From Neisseria zalophi (GTDB taxonomy: Bacteria; Pseudomonadota; Gammaproteobacteria; Burkholderiales; Neisseriaceae): a DNA stretch of 64,000 bases. A program made the translations under genes and the position numbers. The first letter of the stretch is position 1. Each line of letters begins with the position of its first letter. Shown here one piece after another: positions 39,124 to 47,298 of the stretch. The notes beneath the pieces were generated by a model. It made no database searches. It was not told where the DNA came from and was given only the letters and a program-made list of their open reading frames with translations. The DNA lies in assembly GCF_008807015.1 (NCBI RefSeq), contig NZ_CP031700.1:744001-808000 (forward strand), given 5' to 3'.

Positions 39124-40959
39124 GTGCCTGAAGCTTTCGATTTAAATATTTTTTTAAAAAACCTGCCTAATCTGCCGGGTGTATACCGTATGCTCGACAG
39201 TAAAGGGCAGGTTTTGTATGTCGGCAAAGCGGTTAATCTTAAGCGGCGTGTTTCCAGTTATTTTCAAAAAAACGACCATTCGCCACGCATTATGCTGATG
39301 GTGAGACAGATTCATTCGGTCGAAACGACCGTGACCCGTTCGGAAGCGGAAGCTTTGATTTTAGAAAATAATTTAATCAAAGCGTTGTCACCCAAATACA
39401 ATATTTTATTCCGTGATGATAAAAGCTATCCTTATTTGATGTTGAGCGGGCATGAGTTCCCGCAAATGGCCTATTATCGCGGTACCTTAAAAAAGCCGAA
39501 CCAATATTTCGGCCCTTATCCCAACGGATATGCCGTACGCGACAGCATACAGATTCTGCAAAAAATCTTTCAATTGCGTACTTGTGAAGACAGTACGTTT
39601 CAACATCGCGACCGTGCCTGCCTGCTTTATCAGATTAAGCGCTGTTCGGGCCCTTGCGTCGGGCATATTTCTTATGAAGATTATCAAGAAAGCGTGCGGG
39701 AAGCGGCTACTTTTCTCAATGGGAAAACCGGCGAGCTGACACAAATGCTGCATCATAAAATGAACCAAGCCGCCGCCGCCTTGCAGTTTGAAGAAGCCGC
39801 CCGTTATCGTGACCAAATTCAGGCACTCGGCTTGGTTCAGAGCCAGCAATTTATCGACAGTAAAACCCCCAATAACCCCAACGATATCGACTTATTGGCG
39901 CTGGTGGTCGAAAAGGGTGGGGTATGTATTCATTGGGTCAGCATACGCGGCGGCCGCCATGTGGGGGACAAAAACTTCTTTCCCGATGTCCGTAACGATC
40001 CCGAACCGGACGGCCAAGACTATGCCGAGGCATTTGTGGCGCAACATTATTTAGGCAAGAGCAAGCCGGATATTATTATCAGCAATTTTACCCTACCCAA
40101 AGTGCTTCAGACGGCCTTGAGTGAAGAGCACGGCAAGCAAATTCAATTTGTTACCAAAACGATTGGCGAGCGTAAAGTATGGCTGAAGATGGCGGAACAG
40201 AATGCCCGCCTTGCCCTTGCACAACACCAATTACAACAAGGCAGCCGTCAAAACAGAATCGAAGAATTGGCAAGGATTCTGAATATGGATTCGGACAGCC
40301 TGCAACGCTTGGAATGCTTCGATATCAGCCATACGCAAGGTGAAGCGACCGTGGCGTCTTGTGTGGTCTACGACGACCACGATATCCAACCCGCACAATA
40401 CCGCCGCTACAATATTACTACTGCCAAAGCGGGTGATGATTATGCCGCTATGCGCGAAGTGCTGACCCGTCGTTACGGTAAACTGGCCGAGGCGGAAGCC
40501 AACGGTGAAAGTGTGAAATGGCCGGATGCCGTATTGATTGACGGCGGCAAAGGGCAGGTTGGTGTAGCGGTAGAGGTATGGACGGAGCTGGGGCTGCATA
40601 TTCCCATCATCGGTATTGCCAAAGGCCCCGAGCGCAAAGCGGGCTTGGAAGAGCTGATATTGCCTTTTACTGGTGAGACATTCCGACTGCCACACAACAG
40701 CCCGGCCTTGCATTTATTACAAACCGTGCGCGATGAGTCACACCGTTTCGCCATTACCGGCCATCGTAAAAAACGCGATAAAGCGCGTGTGACTTCTTCT
40801 TTAAGCGAGATACCCGGCGTTGGTGCCAAACGCCGTCAGGCATTGCTCACCCGTTTTGGCGGGTTGCGCGGCATTGTTGCGGCCAGTGTGGAAGATTTGG
40901 CACAAGTGGAAGGTATCAGTAAGTCACTGGCTGAAAAAATTTATGACAGCCTTCACTGA
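39124..40959 (+). CDS. uvrC: Excinuclease ABC subunit C
   Basis: Makes both incisions in nucleotide excision repair. The 611-residue product has the N-terminal GIY-YIG nuclease (LPGVYRMLDSKGQVLYVGKA), a UVR motif that binds UvrB (AAALQFEEAARYRDQI, about 210-230), the RNase-H-like nuclease (CFDISHTQGEATVAS and DGGKGQV), and two helix-hairpin-helix repeats at the C-terminus. The start is GTG at 39124, since no ATG is near. A DUS at 40105-40116 is read as LQTAL. uvrC-pgsA-tRNA order is shared with enterobacteria. Confidence 0.97.
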   Translation: MPEAFDLNIFLKNLPNLPGVYRMLDSKGQVLYVGKAVNLKRRVSSYFQKNDHSPRIMLMVRQIHSVETTVTRSEAEALILENNLIKALSPKYNILFRDDKSYPYLMLSGHEFPQMAYYRGTLKKPNQYFGPYPNGYAVRDSIQILQKIFQLRTCEDSTFQHRDRACLLYQIKRCSGPCVGHISYEDYQESVREAATFLNGKTGELTQMLHHKMNQAAAALQFEEAARYRDQIQALGLVQSQQFIDSKTPNNPNDIDLLALVVEKGGVCIHWVSIRGGRHVGDKNFFPDVRNDPEPDGQDYAEAFVAQHYLGKSKPDIIISNFTLPKVLQTALSEEHGKQIQFVTKTIGERKVWLKMAEQNARLALAQHQLQQGSRQNRIEELARILNMDSDSLQRLECFDISHTQGEATVASCVVYDDHDIQPAQYRRYNITTAKAGDDYAAMREVLTRRYGKLAEAEANGESVKWPDAVLIDGGKGQVGVAVEVWTELGLHIPIIGIAKGPERKAGLEELILPFTGETFRLPHNSPALHLLQTVRDESHRFAITGHRKKRDKARVTSSLSEIPGVGAKRRQALLTRFGGLRGIVAASVEDLAQVEGISKSLAEKIYDSLH

Positions 40960-41355
40960 AATTCAAAGATAATGATATGGATAAATACGTAATGCAAAGA
41001 CAATCCATACAACAATATTTCAGACGGCCTAAACGAATAACACAAGCTATCGTTTAAATTCGTTATAATCCACCATAAAAAATAGAATAAAAAAGTGTGC
41101 TAATCAAACAAGGCTGGTTGACTATCCGGAAATGTAGTAACGTAGGTAATATACAAAAACCTACTATCACATATTTTGAGCAGATGTAATAAGGATAGCT
41201 CTTTATTGAAAATATAATCAGGCATAGCAGTAGTGTTGGTCTGATTGATAACCGGTCATATTTGGAAGCCCTAATGGCAGCTTGTTGCACATAAGGCCGT
41301 ATTTCAGAAATCTACAGCCATCTGGAAACACAAACCACAGAAAGCCGATTCAATT
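40960..41355. other. Intergenic region between uvrC and pgsA
   Basis: 396 bases with a DUS at 41019-41030 and a diverged DUS-like sequence near 41315 (GCCATCTGGAA). A 75-codon minus-strand frame (41063-41290) has no ribosome site or family look, so I do not call it. Confidence 0.55.
41019..41030 (-). repeat. DUS
   Basis: Single TTCAGACGGCCT downstream of uvrC; not paired. Confidence 0.9.
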
Positions 41356-41922
41356 ATGCCTTGGAATTTCCCCATTTTTCTTACTTGGATGCGTGTCTTG
41401 CTGATTCCGGTATTTACTATATTGTTTTATTTACCGGATAGTTGGTTAGACAGACAAACCGTTAATTGGGCTGCTGCCGCTATTTTTGCGGCTGCTGCTG
41501 TTACCGATTGGTTCGACGGCTTCTTAGCACGTCTTTGGAAGCAAACATCGGAATTTGGCGCTTTTCTTGATCCGGTTGCCGATAAACTGATGGTGGCCGT
41601 GGCTTTATTACTTTTGGTCAGCTTGGATCGTACTTATGTGATTTTTGCGATGATTATCATCGGTAGGGAAATCACCATTTCCGCATTACGTGAATGGATG
41701 GCACAAATGGGGCGGCGTAGCAGTATCGCCGTTGCCACCATTGGTAAATTTAAAACAGCGGCGCAAATGGTAGCCATTTTATTATTACTTATCGGACTGG
41801 AAGATTTTCACGGTTTGAACCTGATGGTTATCGGCAACATATTGATGTTTATTGCATCTGTGCTGACAATTTGGTCGATGTTCTATTATTTGAAAATGGC
41901 ATGGAAAGAATTCGAGCATTAA
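41356..41922 (+). CDS. pgsA: CDP-diacylglycerol-glycerol-3-phosphate 3-phosphatidyltransferase
   Basis: Inner-membrane enzyme for the committed step to phosphatidylglycerol. The 188-residue product has about five membrane helices and the CDP-alcohol phosphotransferase motif DG-x2-AR-x8-G-x3-D-x3-D, seen as DGFLARLWKQ, then GAFLDPVADK. Length is typical. It is directly upstream of the tRNA array promoter. Confidence 0.97.
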   Translation: MPWNFPIFLTWMRVLLIPVFTILFYLPDSWLDRQTVNWAAAAIFAAAAVTDWFDGFLARLWKQTSEFGAFLDPVADKLMVAVALLLLVSLDRTYVIFAMIIIGREITISALREWMAQMGRRSSIAVATIGKFKTAAQMVAILLLLIGLEDFHGLNLMVIGNILMFIASVLTIWSMFYYLKMAWKEFEH

Positions 41923-41937
41923 ACTTACACAAAATAC

Positions 41938-41965
41938 TTGACAGTAATTTTTCAGATACTATAAT
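41938..41965 (+). promoter_or_regulatory. Promoter of the tRNA-Gly/Cys/Leu array
   Basis: Consensus -35 TTGACA (41938-41943) and -10 TATAAT (41960-41965) with a 16-bp spacer. Confidence 0.85.
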
Positions 41966-42009
41966 AGCTTTCTCTTTTGCACAGCATGTGGTGCAGCGCA
42001 AAAGTTTAA

Positions 42010-42085
42010 GCGGGAATAGCTCAGTTGGTAGAGCGCAACCTTGCCAAGGTTGAGGTCGCGAGTTCGAGACTCGTTTCCCGCTCCA
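42010..42085 (+). tRNA. tRNA-Gly (GCC), copy 1 of 3
   Basis: 76 nt. Acceptor GCGGGAA pairs with TTCCCGC, CCA is encoded, and the anticodon loop TTGCCAA gives GCC. Confidence 0.97.
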
Positions 42086-42115
42086 AAATTTTTATTTCAA
42101 ATGTAATTTCTCAAT

Positions 42116-42191
42116 GCGGGAATAGCTCAGTTGGTAGAGCGCAACCTTGCCAAGGTTGAGGTCGCGAGTTCGAGACTCGTTTCCCGCTCCA
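42116..42191 (+). tRNA. tRNA-Gly (GCC), copy 2 of 3
   Basis: Same mature sequence as copy 1; only the spacer differs. Confidence 0.97.
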
Positions 42192-42209
42192 AAAGCTGCA
42201 TTTGAATTT

Positions 42210-42285
42210 GCGGGAATAGCTCAGTTGGTAGAGCGCAACCTTGCCAAGGTTGAGGTCGCGAGTTCGAGACTCGTTTCCCGCTCCA
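42210..42285 (+). tRNA. tRNA-Gly (GCC), copy 3 of 3
   Basis: Same mature sequence as copies 1 and 2. Confidence 0.97.
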
Positions 42286-42335
42286 AATTAAAATCAAGTC
42301 GTGAATACCACTTAAATCGGCTTGAATAGTTTTAA

Positions 42336-42409
42336 GGCGGGATAGCAAAGTGGTTATGCAGCGGCCTGCAAAGCCGTCTACGCCGGTTCGATTCCGACTC
42401 CCGCCTCCA
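42336..42409 (+). tRNA. tRNA-Cys (GCA)
   Basis: 74 nt. Acceptor GGCGGGA pairs with TCCCGCC, CCA is encoded, the anticodon loop CTGCAAA gives GCA, and the T-loop GGTTCGATTCC is normal. Confidence 0.96.
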
Positions 42410-42433
42410 CAATTTATAAATATCCCTTTTCAT

Positions 42434-42511
42434 GGCGGGGTGGCAGAGTGTTTATGCGATAAAGGGTGCAACCTTTATACAGGCCGGTTAAAATCCGCGC
42501 CCCCGCCTCCA
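42434..42511 (+). tRNA. Divergent tRNA-Cys-like gene or pseudogene
   Basis: 78 nt between tRNA-Cys and tRNA-Leu. Acceptor GGCGGGG pairs perfectly with CCCCGCC and CCA is encoded; the D-arm (GCAGAGTGTTTATGC) is nearly that of tRNA-Cys. The anticodon arm is three bases longer (ATAAAGG/CCTTTAT around GTGCAA), which still shows GCA but with an unusual loop size. The T-loop reads TTAAAAT in place of TTCGATT, and its stem pairs poorly. It is probably a duplicated tRNA-Cys that has decayed or taken another role. Confidence 0.6.
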
Positions 42512-42560
42512 AAGTTTTATTTTTTACTGTTTTTATTGTGATAACAATTTTAAAAACAGC

Positions 42561-42650
42561 GCCCGGGTGGTGAAATAGGTAGACACAACGGACTTAAAAT
42601 CCGTCGACCCTAAACAGGTCGTGCCGGTTCGATTCCGGCTCCGGGCACCA
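42561..42650 (+). tRNA. tRNA-Leu (TAA)
   Basis: 90 nt class II tRNA with a long variable arm. Acceptor GCCCGGG pairs with TCCGGGC, CCA is encoded, and the anticodon loop ACTTAAAA region gives TAA. Confidence 0.96.
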
Positions 42651-42656
42651 ATTGAA

Positions 42657-42692
42657 AATAGTCTTTAGAAATTTTTTCTAAAGACTATTTTT
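42657..42692 (+). terminator. Terminator of the tRNA array
   Basis: AATAGTCTTTAGAAA/TTTCTAAAGACTATT hairpin with a T7 tail. Confidence 0.92.
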
Positions 42693-42698
42693 TTATAA

Positions 42699-42866
42699 CT
42701 CGAAGCAGGAACTAAGGGGGATTACATATATTTAGATGGTCAACACAAAAATCATTTTGAAGTTTTTGATGAAAATAGAAAATTTAAAATGATGTTAAAT
42801 ATTGACGGCTCCTTAAATAGATCAAAAACCAAACAAGGAAAATATAGAACATTAAATGTTAAATAG
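42699..42866 (+). pseudogene. C-terminal tip of a possible polymorphic (CDI/Maf-type) toxin
   Basis: An open stretch of 55 codons with no start, following directly on the tRNA terminator and bounded upstream by an in-frame TAA. It reads LEAGTKGDYIYLDGQHKNH, then FEVFDENRKFKMMLNIDG, and ends YRTLNVK-stop. The pattern resembles C-terminal ends of polymorphic secreted toxins, from memory and without a search. It ends 9 bp before the next gene, in the place where a toxin would precede its immunity gene. No secretion domain or full toxin is nearby, so it is a remnant. Confidence 0.5.
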
Positions 42867-42875
42867 GATGAAATG

Positions 42876-43274
42876 ATGAAAATAAACGATTTAAATTCAG
42901 TAAGAGACTCACTTAGAGAATTGGGTCTCAAGCAAGGAATTGACCTTGGCGACGAAAAGGCAATTGCAAAATTCAATGATGAAGTTCCTTTTGATTCACG
43001 ATGGTTCGATTCACGATGGCTTTGCTGCTATTTGGAAGACTGGAATGAAGAACTGGAAGAACGCCTTCATTATTTTTTTAAGAATATGAGTGACTACCAA
43101 GATGCAATGGACAAAGAAGATATTAAATCTGCCACTAGTTCCTTCCACGCAGCTTTGTCCTGTGCTGGTGATGTCAGCAATATCTTTGGCTATATCAAAA
43201 ATGATATGGTTAAACTCCTACACGGTGAGGATAAAACAACTGATTTCCAATGGCCACAATTTAATAATGAATAG
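42876..43274 (+). CDS. Candidate immunity protein (orphan)
   Basis: 132 residues, acidic, soluble, mostly helical by composition, with no signal peptide. I do not recognise the family. The call comes from context: it follows the toxin-like tip by 9 bp with TAGGATGA as ribosome site, and small acidic proteins are typical immunity partners. An internal repeat FDSRWFDSRW (from a 12-base tandem repeat near 42988-43018) looks like a recent duplication. ATG 42873 is an alternative start with poorer spacing. Confidence 0.6.
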   Translation: MKINDLNSVRDSLRELGLKQGIDLGDEKAIAKFNDEVPFDSRWFDSRWLCCYLEDWNEELEERLHYFFKNMSDYQDAMDKEDIKSATSSFHAALSCAGDVSNIFGYIKNDMVKLLHGEDKTTDFQWPQFNNE

Positions 43275-43350
43275 AACGCAGTAAGCTATAAGGTATAGCA
43301 TTCGTTGCCCACGTGGTTTAATGAGTTCCCTGCTGTTCATAAATAAACCC

Positions 43351-43388
43351 CATGCCGTCTGAAAAATCCAAATCTTTCAGACGGCATG
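43351..43388. terminator. Inverted DUS pair in the ATGCCGTCTGAA dialect
   Basis: ATGCCGTCTGAA (43352-43363) and its reverse complement (43376-43387). This is the meningococcal/gonococcal 12-mer; every other full DUS I found here begins AG or a one-base variant of it. Confidence 0.9.
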
Positions 43389-43644
43389 ATTGCATTGTTT
43401 TTGCTGCCAATGCCTATGAAAACAGCACCATTCTCTTGAGCGCGGCAGATATTCCCGCTGCCAACGGCAAATTCACTTCAAGCTAAGAAAATTGAAGTAG
43501 AGACAACAATATAATTGTGAAAAATATTCTCCAGATTATATGAAATATATTTCTTATCGCTATCAAGCAAAATTAAGTATGCATAGCCATAAGAGATATT
43601 GAATTTATTGAAAGTGGATTATTTCGTATTGGTATGAGATAAAT

Positions 43645-43673
43645 AAAAGCCAGAGCAGTTGCTCTGGCTTTTA
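43645..43673 (-). terminator. Terminator downstream of the SnoaL-like gene
   Basis: AAAAGCCAGAGC/GCTCTGGCTTTT stem with a 4-base loop, 4 bp from the stop. Confidence 0.9.
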
Positions 43674-43676
43674 TCA

Positions 43677-44234
43677 TTAAGCTTCACCTTGAAGCGGATT
43701 AGTGTTAAAGGTATAGAGGAAGATTTTCCATTGGCCATTCACTTTTCGCATTACAAAAACTTCGCGGTTTAAGTCAATCACGGTTTTTTGTTCTTTGAAG
43801 TTGGTTACTACCGAACCTACGTGATGGTGTGTTCTCACAACGGCAGTGTCACCATTAATCCAAATGGTATCAAAAGCAAAGTCGGTTTCAAATTTTTCAC
43901 GTTGGAACAGATCGTCATATTGTTGACGTCTTTCTGCGGTGGTGTCGGCAGTCAATTTGTCGTTCCATTGTGAATAGCTTTCATCAGCGAATAAGTTCAA
44001 AATAGTTTTGGTATCGCCGGCATTGAGTGCATTTTGATATCGAATAATGGTGTCATATACATTTTTTTGCTCGGCGGCAATTTGGCGGTTGGTAGAGTAT
44101 TTAAAAGTTCCGCCAGATTGCTCCGGTGATGTTGCTCTTACAGCTGTTGCAGTATGTGTATCAGCAGCTAATGCGTTGCCACTGAAAAGAAAAGAAGCGG
44201 TTAATGCTGCAACTAAAAAGTGAGATGATTTCAT
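43677..44234 (-). CDS. Exported SnoaL/NTF2-like (DUF4440-type) protein
   Basis: 185 residues. The signal peptide ends GNALA|ADTH. The mature region (about 60-180) has the cone-shaped NTF2-like pattern: a helix with YDTIIRYQNALNAGDTKTILNLFADES, then strands such as DTAVVRTHHHVGSVV and EVFVMRKVNGQWKIFLYTFNT. These proteins bind small molecules or act as enzymes; the substrate is not evident. It is monocistronic, with its own terminator. Confidence 0.75.
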   Translation of the reverse strand: MKSSHFLVAALTASFLFSGNALAADTHTATAVRATSPEQSGGTFKYSTNRQIAAEQKNVYDTIIRYQNALNAGDTKTILNLFADESYSQWNDKLTADTTAERRQQYDDLFQREKFETDFAFDTIWINGDTAVVRTHHHVGSVVTNFKEQKTVIDLNREVFVMRKVNGQWKIFLYTFNTNPLQGEA

Positions 44235-44336
44235 AATATGACCTCCATTTATGTTTTGACTATTACAGTCAGGTTAATTTAAGTTTTAAAAAAAATTAAA
44301 AATATTTAATATACAAATAATTACCGTTTATAAAAT

Positions 44337-44368
44337 AGGTTGTTTGAAAGTTTTCAGACGGCCTTTTT
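44337..44368 (-). terminator. DUS-derived terminator
   Basis: A proper TTCAGACGGCCT (44353-44364) pairs with a diverged arm AGGTTGTTTGAA. It lies downstream of the small exported gene on the minus strand; T/A-rich flanks on both sides. Confidence 0.7.
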
Positions 44369-44397
44369 TATTTTTTACAATGATTAATTAAGATTAA

Positions 44398-44658
44398 TTA
44401 ACGGCTTTCGGTACGACCTAAATGGTCATAGTGGTATTGGAAAGCAGCATCGGAAGTTTGGCCGCGGGGGGCAATAAATTTAACACTGTCATCGTTTTTG
44501 CGGGCGCGGATCATGCCTTGATGTTGTACTTCTTGCAAGCCGGCAATCGGGCCTGAGTCGTTGGCGTGATCATATTTAGGCATGTGGGCACCGCGGGCAG
44601 AAGCGAAAGAGGCAGCGAAAGTAGCTAAAGCGGCGAAAGTCAGTACGGTTTTTTTCAT
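44398..44658 (-). CDS. Small exported protein of unknown function
   Basis: 86 residues. MKKTVLTFAALATFAASFASA is a clear signal peptide. The mature ~65 residues are polar and His/Asp/Arg-rich (KYDHANDSGPIAGLQEVQHQ, then FQYHYDHLGRTESR) with no cysteine. I do not recognise the family. AAGGAATAACC precedes the ATG on the minus strand, supporting the start. Confidence 0.7.
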   Translation of the reverse strand: MKKTVLTFAALATFAASFASARGAHMPKYDHANDSGPIAGLQEVQHQGMIRARKNDDSVKFIAPRGQTSDAAFQYHYDHLGRTESR

Positions 44659-45084
44659 GATGGTTATTCCTTTTTGTATATGGTGTGTTTTATATTTTAA
44701 ATATCAGACAACGTTTGTAATGTGTTGTCTGTTTTGTTGATGTGTGTATTCTATAAAACAACCAATAATTAATGAATAGTCGTTTTATTTATTGTTTGTT
44801 TCTTATTTGGAAATCAAGAGTGATAAATAATGGCTCTAAAAACCTATACTTTGTTATAAGCAAATACCTATATAAAAAATGCATAGTTTTTATACATATT
44901 GGGTTATTATGTAAGCATTAGATGTTAGGTAATTAAACCTTTCGGATGGTTGGAATCCAATTTTATTTATTGCATTATTTTTTATGGTATTAAATGTAAG
45001 TTTATAAAAGTGAATATATAGAGGCACATGTTTTATCATTGAGTGAAAACTTTTACTAATGATTGATTCTTGTAGGGAATGACA
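44659..45084. other. AT-rich intergenic region
   Basis: 426 bases between divergent genes, strongly AT-rich. I see no RNA gene or credible frame; it must hold both promoters. Confidence 0.5.
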
Positions 45085-46125
45085 ATGGATATTCGTAAGC
45101 AGCATTTAAAACAGGCTGTTGACCAACAGATTATCAATGCAAAGCAGGCTGATGATTTATGGGCGCTGTGGCAGCAGCAAAACGAGCATATACCGCAATT
45201 TGGTATGACCCACGTTTTATATTACATCGGCGGGCTGTTGGCTATTGGTGCCATGTCTTTATTTATGACTTTAGGTTGGGAAACGTTCGGCGGAGCAGCC
45301 GTTGTGTTGCTTTGCTTGATTTATGGCGTAGCGGGTGTTGCGCTGACTGAATATTTCCGAAACCGTCGTTTACATATTCCGGCCGGTATTTGTGCCGTAT
45401 TTGTGGTGGTTTTGGTGCCGTTGGCGGTTTATGGTGCGCAGCAGGCATTGGGCTTCTGGCCGGATGATGAGTTAGTTTATCGTGATTATCATCGTTGGAT
45501 TGATTGGCGTTGGTTGATAATGGAGTTGGCAACGTTGGCCGGAGCAGTTGTCATGCTTTGGCGGTATCGCTATCCGTTTTTGGTGATGCCGCTTGCGGTA
45601 ACACTTTGGTATATGTCGATGGATATTGCCGACTGGGTTTTTTATGGTCAAGACGGTGTTTATGATTGGACATTTAAACAACAAGTCTCAGTTTGGTTTG
45701 GCATGGTAATGATTTTATTGGCATTTTGGATAGATGCCCGCAACCGTAGCCGGCTGGATTATCCGTTTTGGCTGTATTTGTTTGGTGTGATAACTTTCTG
45801 GGGCGGGCTCAGCATGATGGATTCTGATAGCGAGTGGAGTAAGTTCGGCTATTTTCTGATTAATGCTGCTATGGTGTTTGGCGGAGTGCTTATCCGCCGC
45901 CGTGTATTTGCCGTATTCGGAGCTTTGGGTATGTTTGGCTATTTTTGGCATTTGGCAGATAAAGTATTTAAAGACAGTTGGCTGTTCCCGATTTCATTAA
46001 CTTTGGTAGGGCTGGGTATTGTGTTAACAGGGGTTTGGTGGCAGAAGAACGAAGCGGTCTTAACACAAAAATTGCAGAGTAAGATGCCGGAAGCTATGCG
46101 CCGCTTTATGCAGCGAAAGTTTTAA
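45085..46125 (+). CDS. DUF2157-type membrane protein
   Basis: 346 residues. A soluble N-terminal stretch (MDIRKQHLKQAVDQQIINAKQADDLWALWQQQ) precedes about nine to ten membrane helices, starting with HVLYYIGGLLAIGAMSLFM. This layout matches DUF2157 proteins, whose function is unknown. The ATG at 45085 is preferred because AGGGA lies seven bases before it; the ATG at 45079 is too close to that site. It converges with rnfB, and both end at one DUS terminator. Confidence 0.75.
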   Translation: MDIRKQHLKQAVDQQIINAKQADDLWALWQQQNEHIPQFGMTHVLYYIGGLLAIGAMSLFMTLGWETFGGAAVVLLCLIYGVAGVALTEYFRNRRLHIPAGICAVFVVVLVPLAVYGAQQALGFWPDDELVYRDYHRWIDWRWLIMELATLAGAVVMLWRYRYPFLVMPLAVTLWYMSMDIADWVFYGQDGVYDWTFKQQVSVWFGMVMILLAFWIDARNRSRLDYPFWLYLFGVITFWGGLSMMDSDSEWSKFGYFLINAAMVFGGVLIRRRVFAVFGALGMFGYFWHLADKVFKDSWLFPISLTLVGLGIVLTGVWWQKNEAVLTQKLQSKMPEAMRRFMQRKF

Positions 46126-46174
46126 AATTTGAAGTATATTTATATTGATGTTTTTTTATTAAGGGTGTGACTAC

Positions 46175-46204
46175 AGGCCGTCTGAAAATGATTTCAGACG
46201 GCCT
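46175..46204. terminator. Shared inverted DUS terminator
   Basis: AGGCCGTCTGAA and TTCAGACGGCCT with a 6-base gap between convergent genes. The right arm overlaps the last codons and the stop codon of rnfB. Confidence 0.9.
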
Positions 46205-47069
46205 TGTTTGATGATTTTTCCGCTTTTGCTTCTTGTTCGGCTTTATATTGGCGCAGATAGGCAAGGGCAGCTTCTTTTTCCTCTTGTGTTCCATATTTTA
46301 AATCACGTTGGGCACGGCGGTAGGTGGCGCGTTCACGGGCTTCTTCGATTTGTTGTGCCTGATAGGTTTCTCGATTGGCGGAAACCACCCTTTGATTTTG
46401 TTGCGCTTGTGCGCGTGCCATTGCCTTGGCAATAAGGTCGGCAGGATTAAATGAGGCTTGCGTTTTCGGTGTGCTTTCTGATAGCGCCGTGTTGGACGGT
46501 GTATGTTGTGCTGCTTTTGCCAAAGCTTCACGCTCGGCTAAATATTGGTGGCGTTCTTCGGCATCCCGCTCTTTTCGCTCCTGATGCCAATCGTAACGGC
46601 GGCGGGCATGTTGGGCGGCAGCAAAGCGCGGCATAGATTCACTATTCGCTAAAAACCGGGCTTGCGGTAAATAATCGGTTTGCACCGGTTGCATATAAAT
46701 ACAGTCGACAGGACATGGTTCGACACATAAACCGCAACCGGTACATTCTTGGCTGATAACGGTATGCATGAGCTTAGAAGCGCCCATAATGGCATCAACC
46801 GGACAGGCGCGGATGCAGGCAGTGCAGCCGATACAGGTTTCTTCATCAATCCAAGCGAGGGCTTTTTCTTGAATTTTGGCCGGTGCTAGGGGAGGTTGAT
46901 TGAGTAGGGTGGCAATTTCCAACATAACCGTTTCACCGCCCGGCGCGCAAAGATTAATAGCGGCTCGGCCTTCTGCCAAAGCTTCGGCATAAGGTTTGCA
47001 ACCTTGATAACCGCATTCCCGGCATTGGGTTTGCGGTAGCAGTCGGTCTAAGCGGTGGGAAAGATCCAT
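46194..47069 (-). CDS. rnfB: RnfB-like ferredoxin protein (orphan)
   Basis: 291 residues. An N-terminal 4Fe-4S domain of the Fes/RnfB type ([16 protein letters not shown], later NLCAPGG) is followed by two ferredoxin clusters, [12 protein letters not shown] and [12 protein letters not shown]. RnfB normally has an N-terminal membrane anchor; here it is missing. A long charged, Ala/Gln/Arg-rich tail follows (about 165-291). No other rnf genes are nearby, so this is an orphan, as known in Neisseria. The last residues KAV and the stop are coded by the DUS. Confidence 0.85.
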   Translation of the reverse strand: MDLSHRLDRLLPQTQCRECGYQGCKPYAEALAEGRAAINLCAPGGETVMLEIATLLNQPPLAPAKIQEKALAWIDEETCIGCTACIRACPVDAIMGASKLMHTVISQECTGCGLCVEPCPVDCIYMQPVQTDYLPQARFLANSESMPRFAAAQHARRRYDWHQERKERDAEERHQYLAEREALAKAAQHTPSNTALSESTPKTQASFNPADLIAKAMARAQAQQNQRVVSANRETYQAQQIEEARERATYRRAQRDLKYGTQEEKEAALAYLRQYKAEQEAKAEKSSNKAV

Positions 47070-47237
47070 GATAGGGCTCGGATAGGTAGATATATGTATT
47101 TTATCAAAAATTAGCTGGAAAAATGAGGCAATCGGAAATAGCCAAAAATAAGAATAGATGGAATGATGCTAACGATGAATGCAAAGATGTGTTTATTAAA
47201 TCTAAAGAGTGGATTCTGTGATTTGATATGCTAATAT

Positions 47238-47287
47238 CTGAATCCCATTATCCAGCCGTTTATGGGCATGTGGGTAACGGGATTCAG
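47238..47287 (-). terminator. Hairpin downstream of fabI
   Basis: CTGAATCCC/GGGATTCAG arms with an internal imperfect stem. The right arm runs into a one-base variant DUS (TTCAGACGGCCA). Confidence 0.6.
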
Positions 47288-47298
47288 ACGGCCATATA

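Larger units (their letters stand above)
43275..43676. other. Intergenic region with a foreign-dialect DUS hairpin
   Basis: 402 bases. It contains the AT-dialect DUS hairpin (43351-43388), a short GC-richer stretch, 43394-43486, that reads like a gene remnant (NAYENSTILLSAADIP and on to a stop) without a start, and the terminator of the next minus-strand gene. Nothing else is recognised. Confidence 0.55.

Noticed and set aside
41063..41290. 75-codon minus-strand frame upstream of pgsA
   Set aside because: AT-rich composition, no ribosome site and no recognisable protein features.
42127..42541. Open frames on both strands in the tRNA array
   Set aside because: They arise from the repeated tRNA-Gly copies and the following tRNAs, and have no ribosome sites.
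43394..43486. Short coding remnant ending in a stop
   Set aside because: The 30-codon stretch looks protein-like but has no start and no family match I can name, so it is only noted within the intergenic entry.
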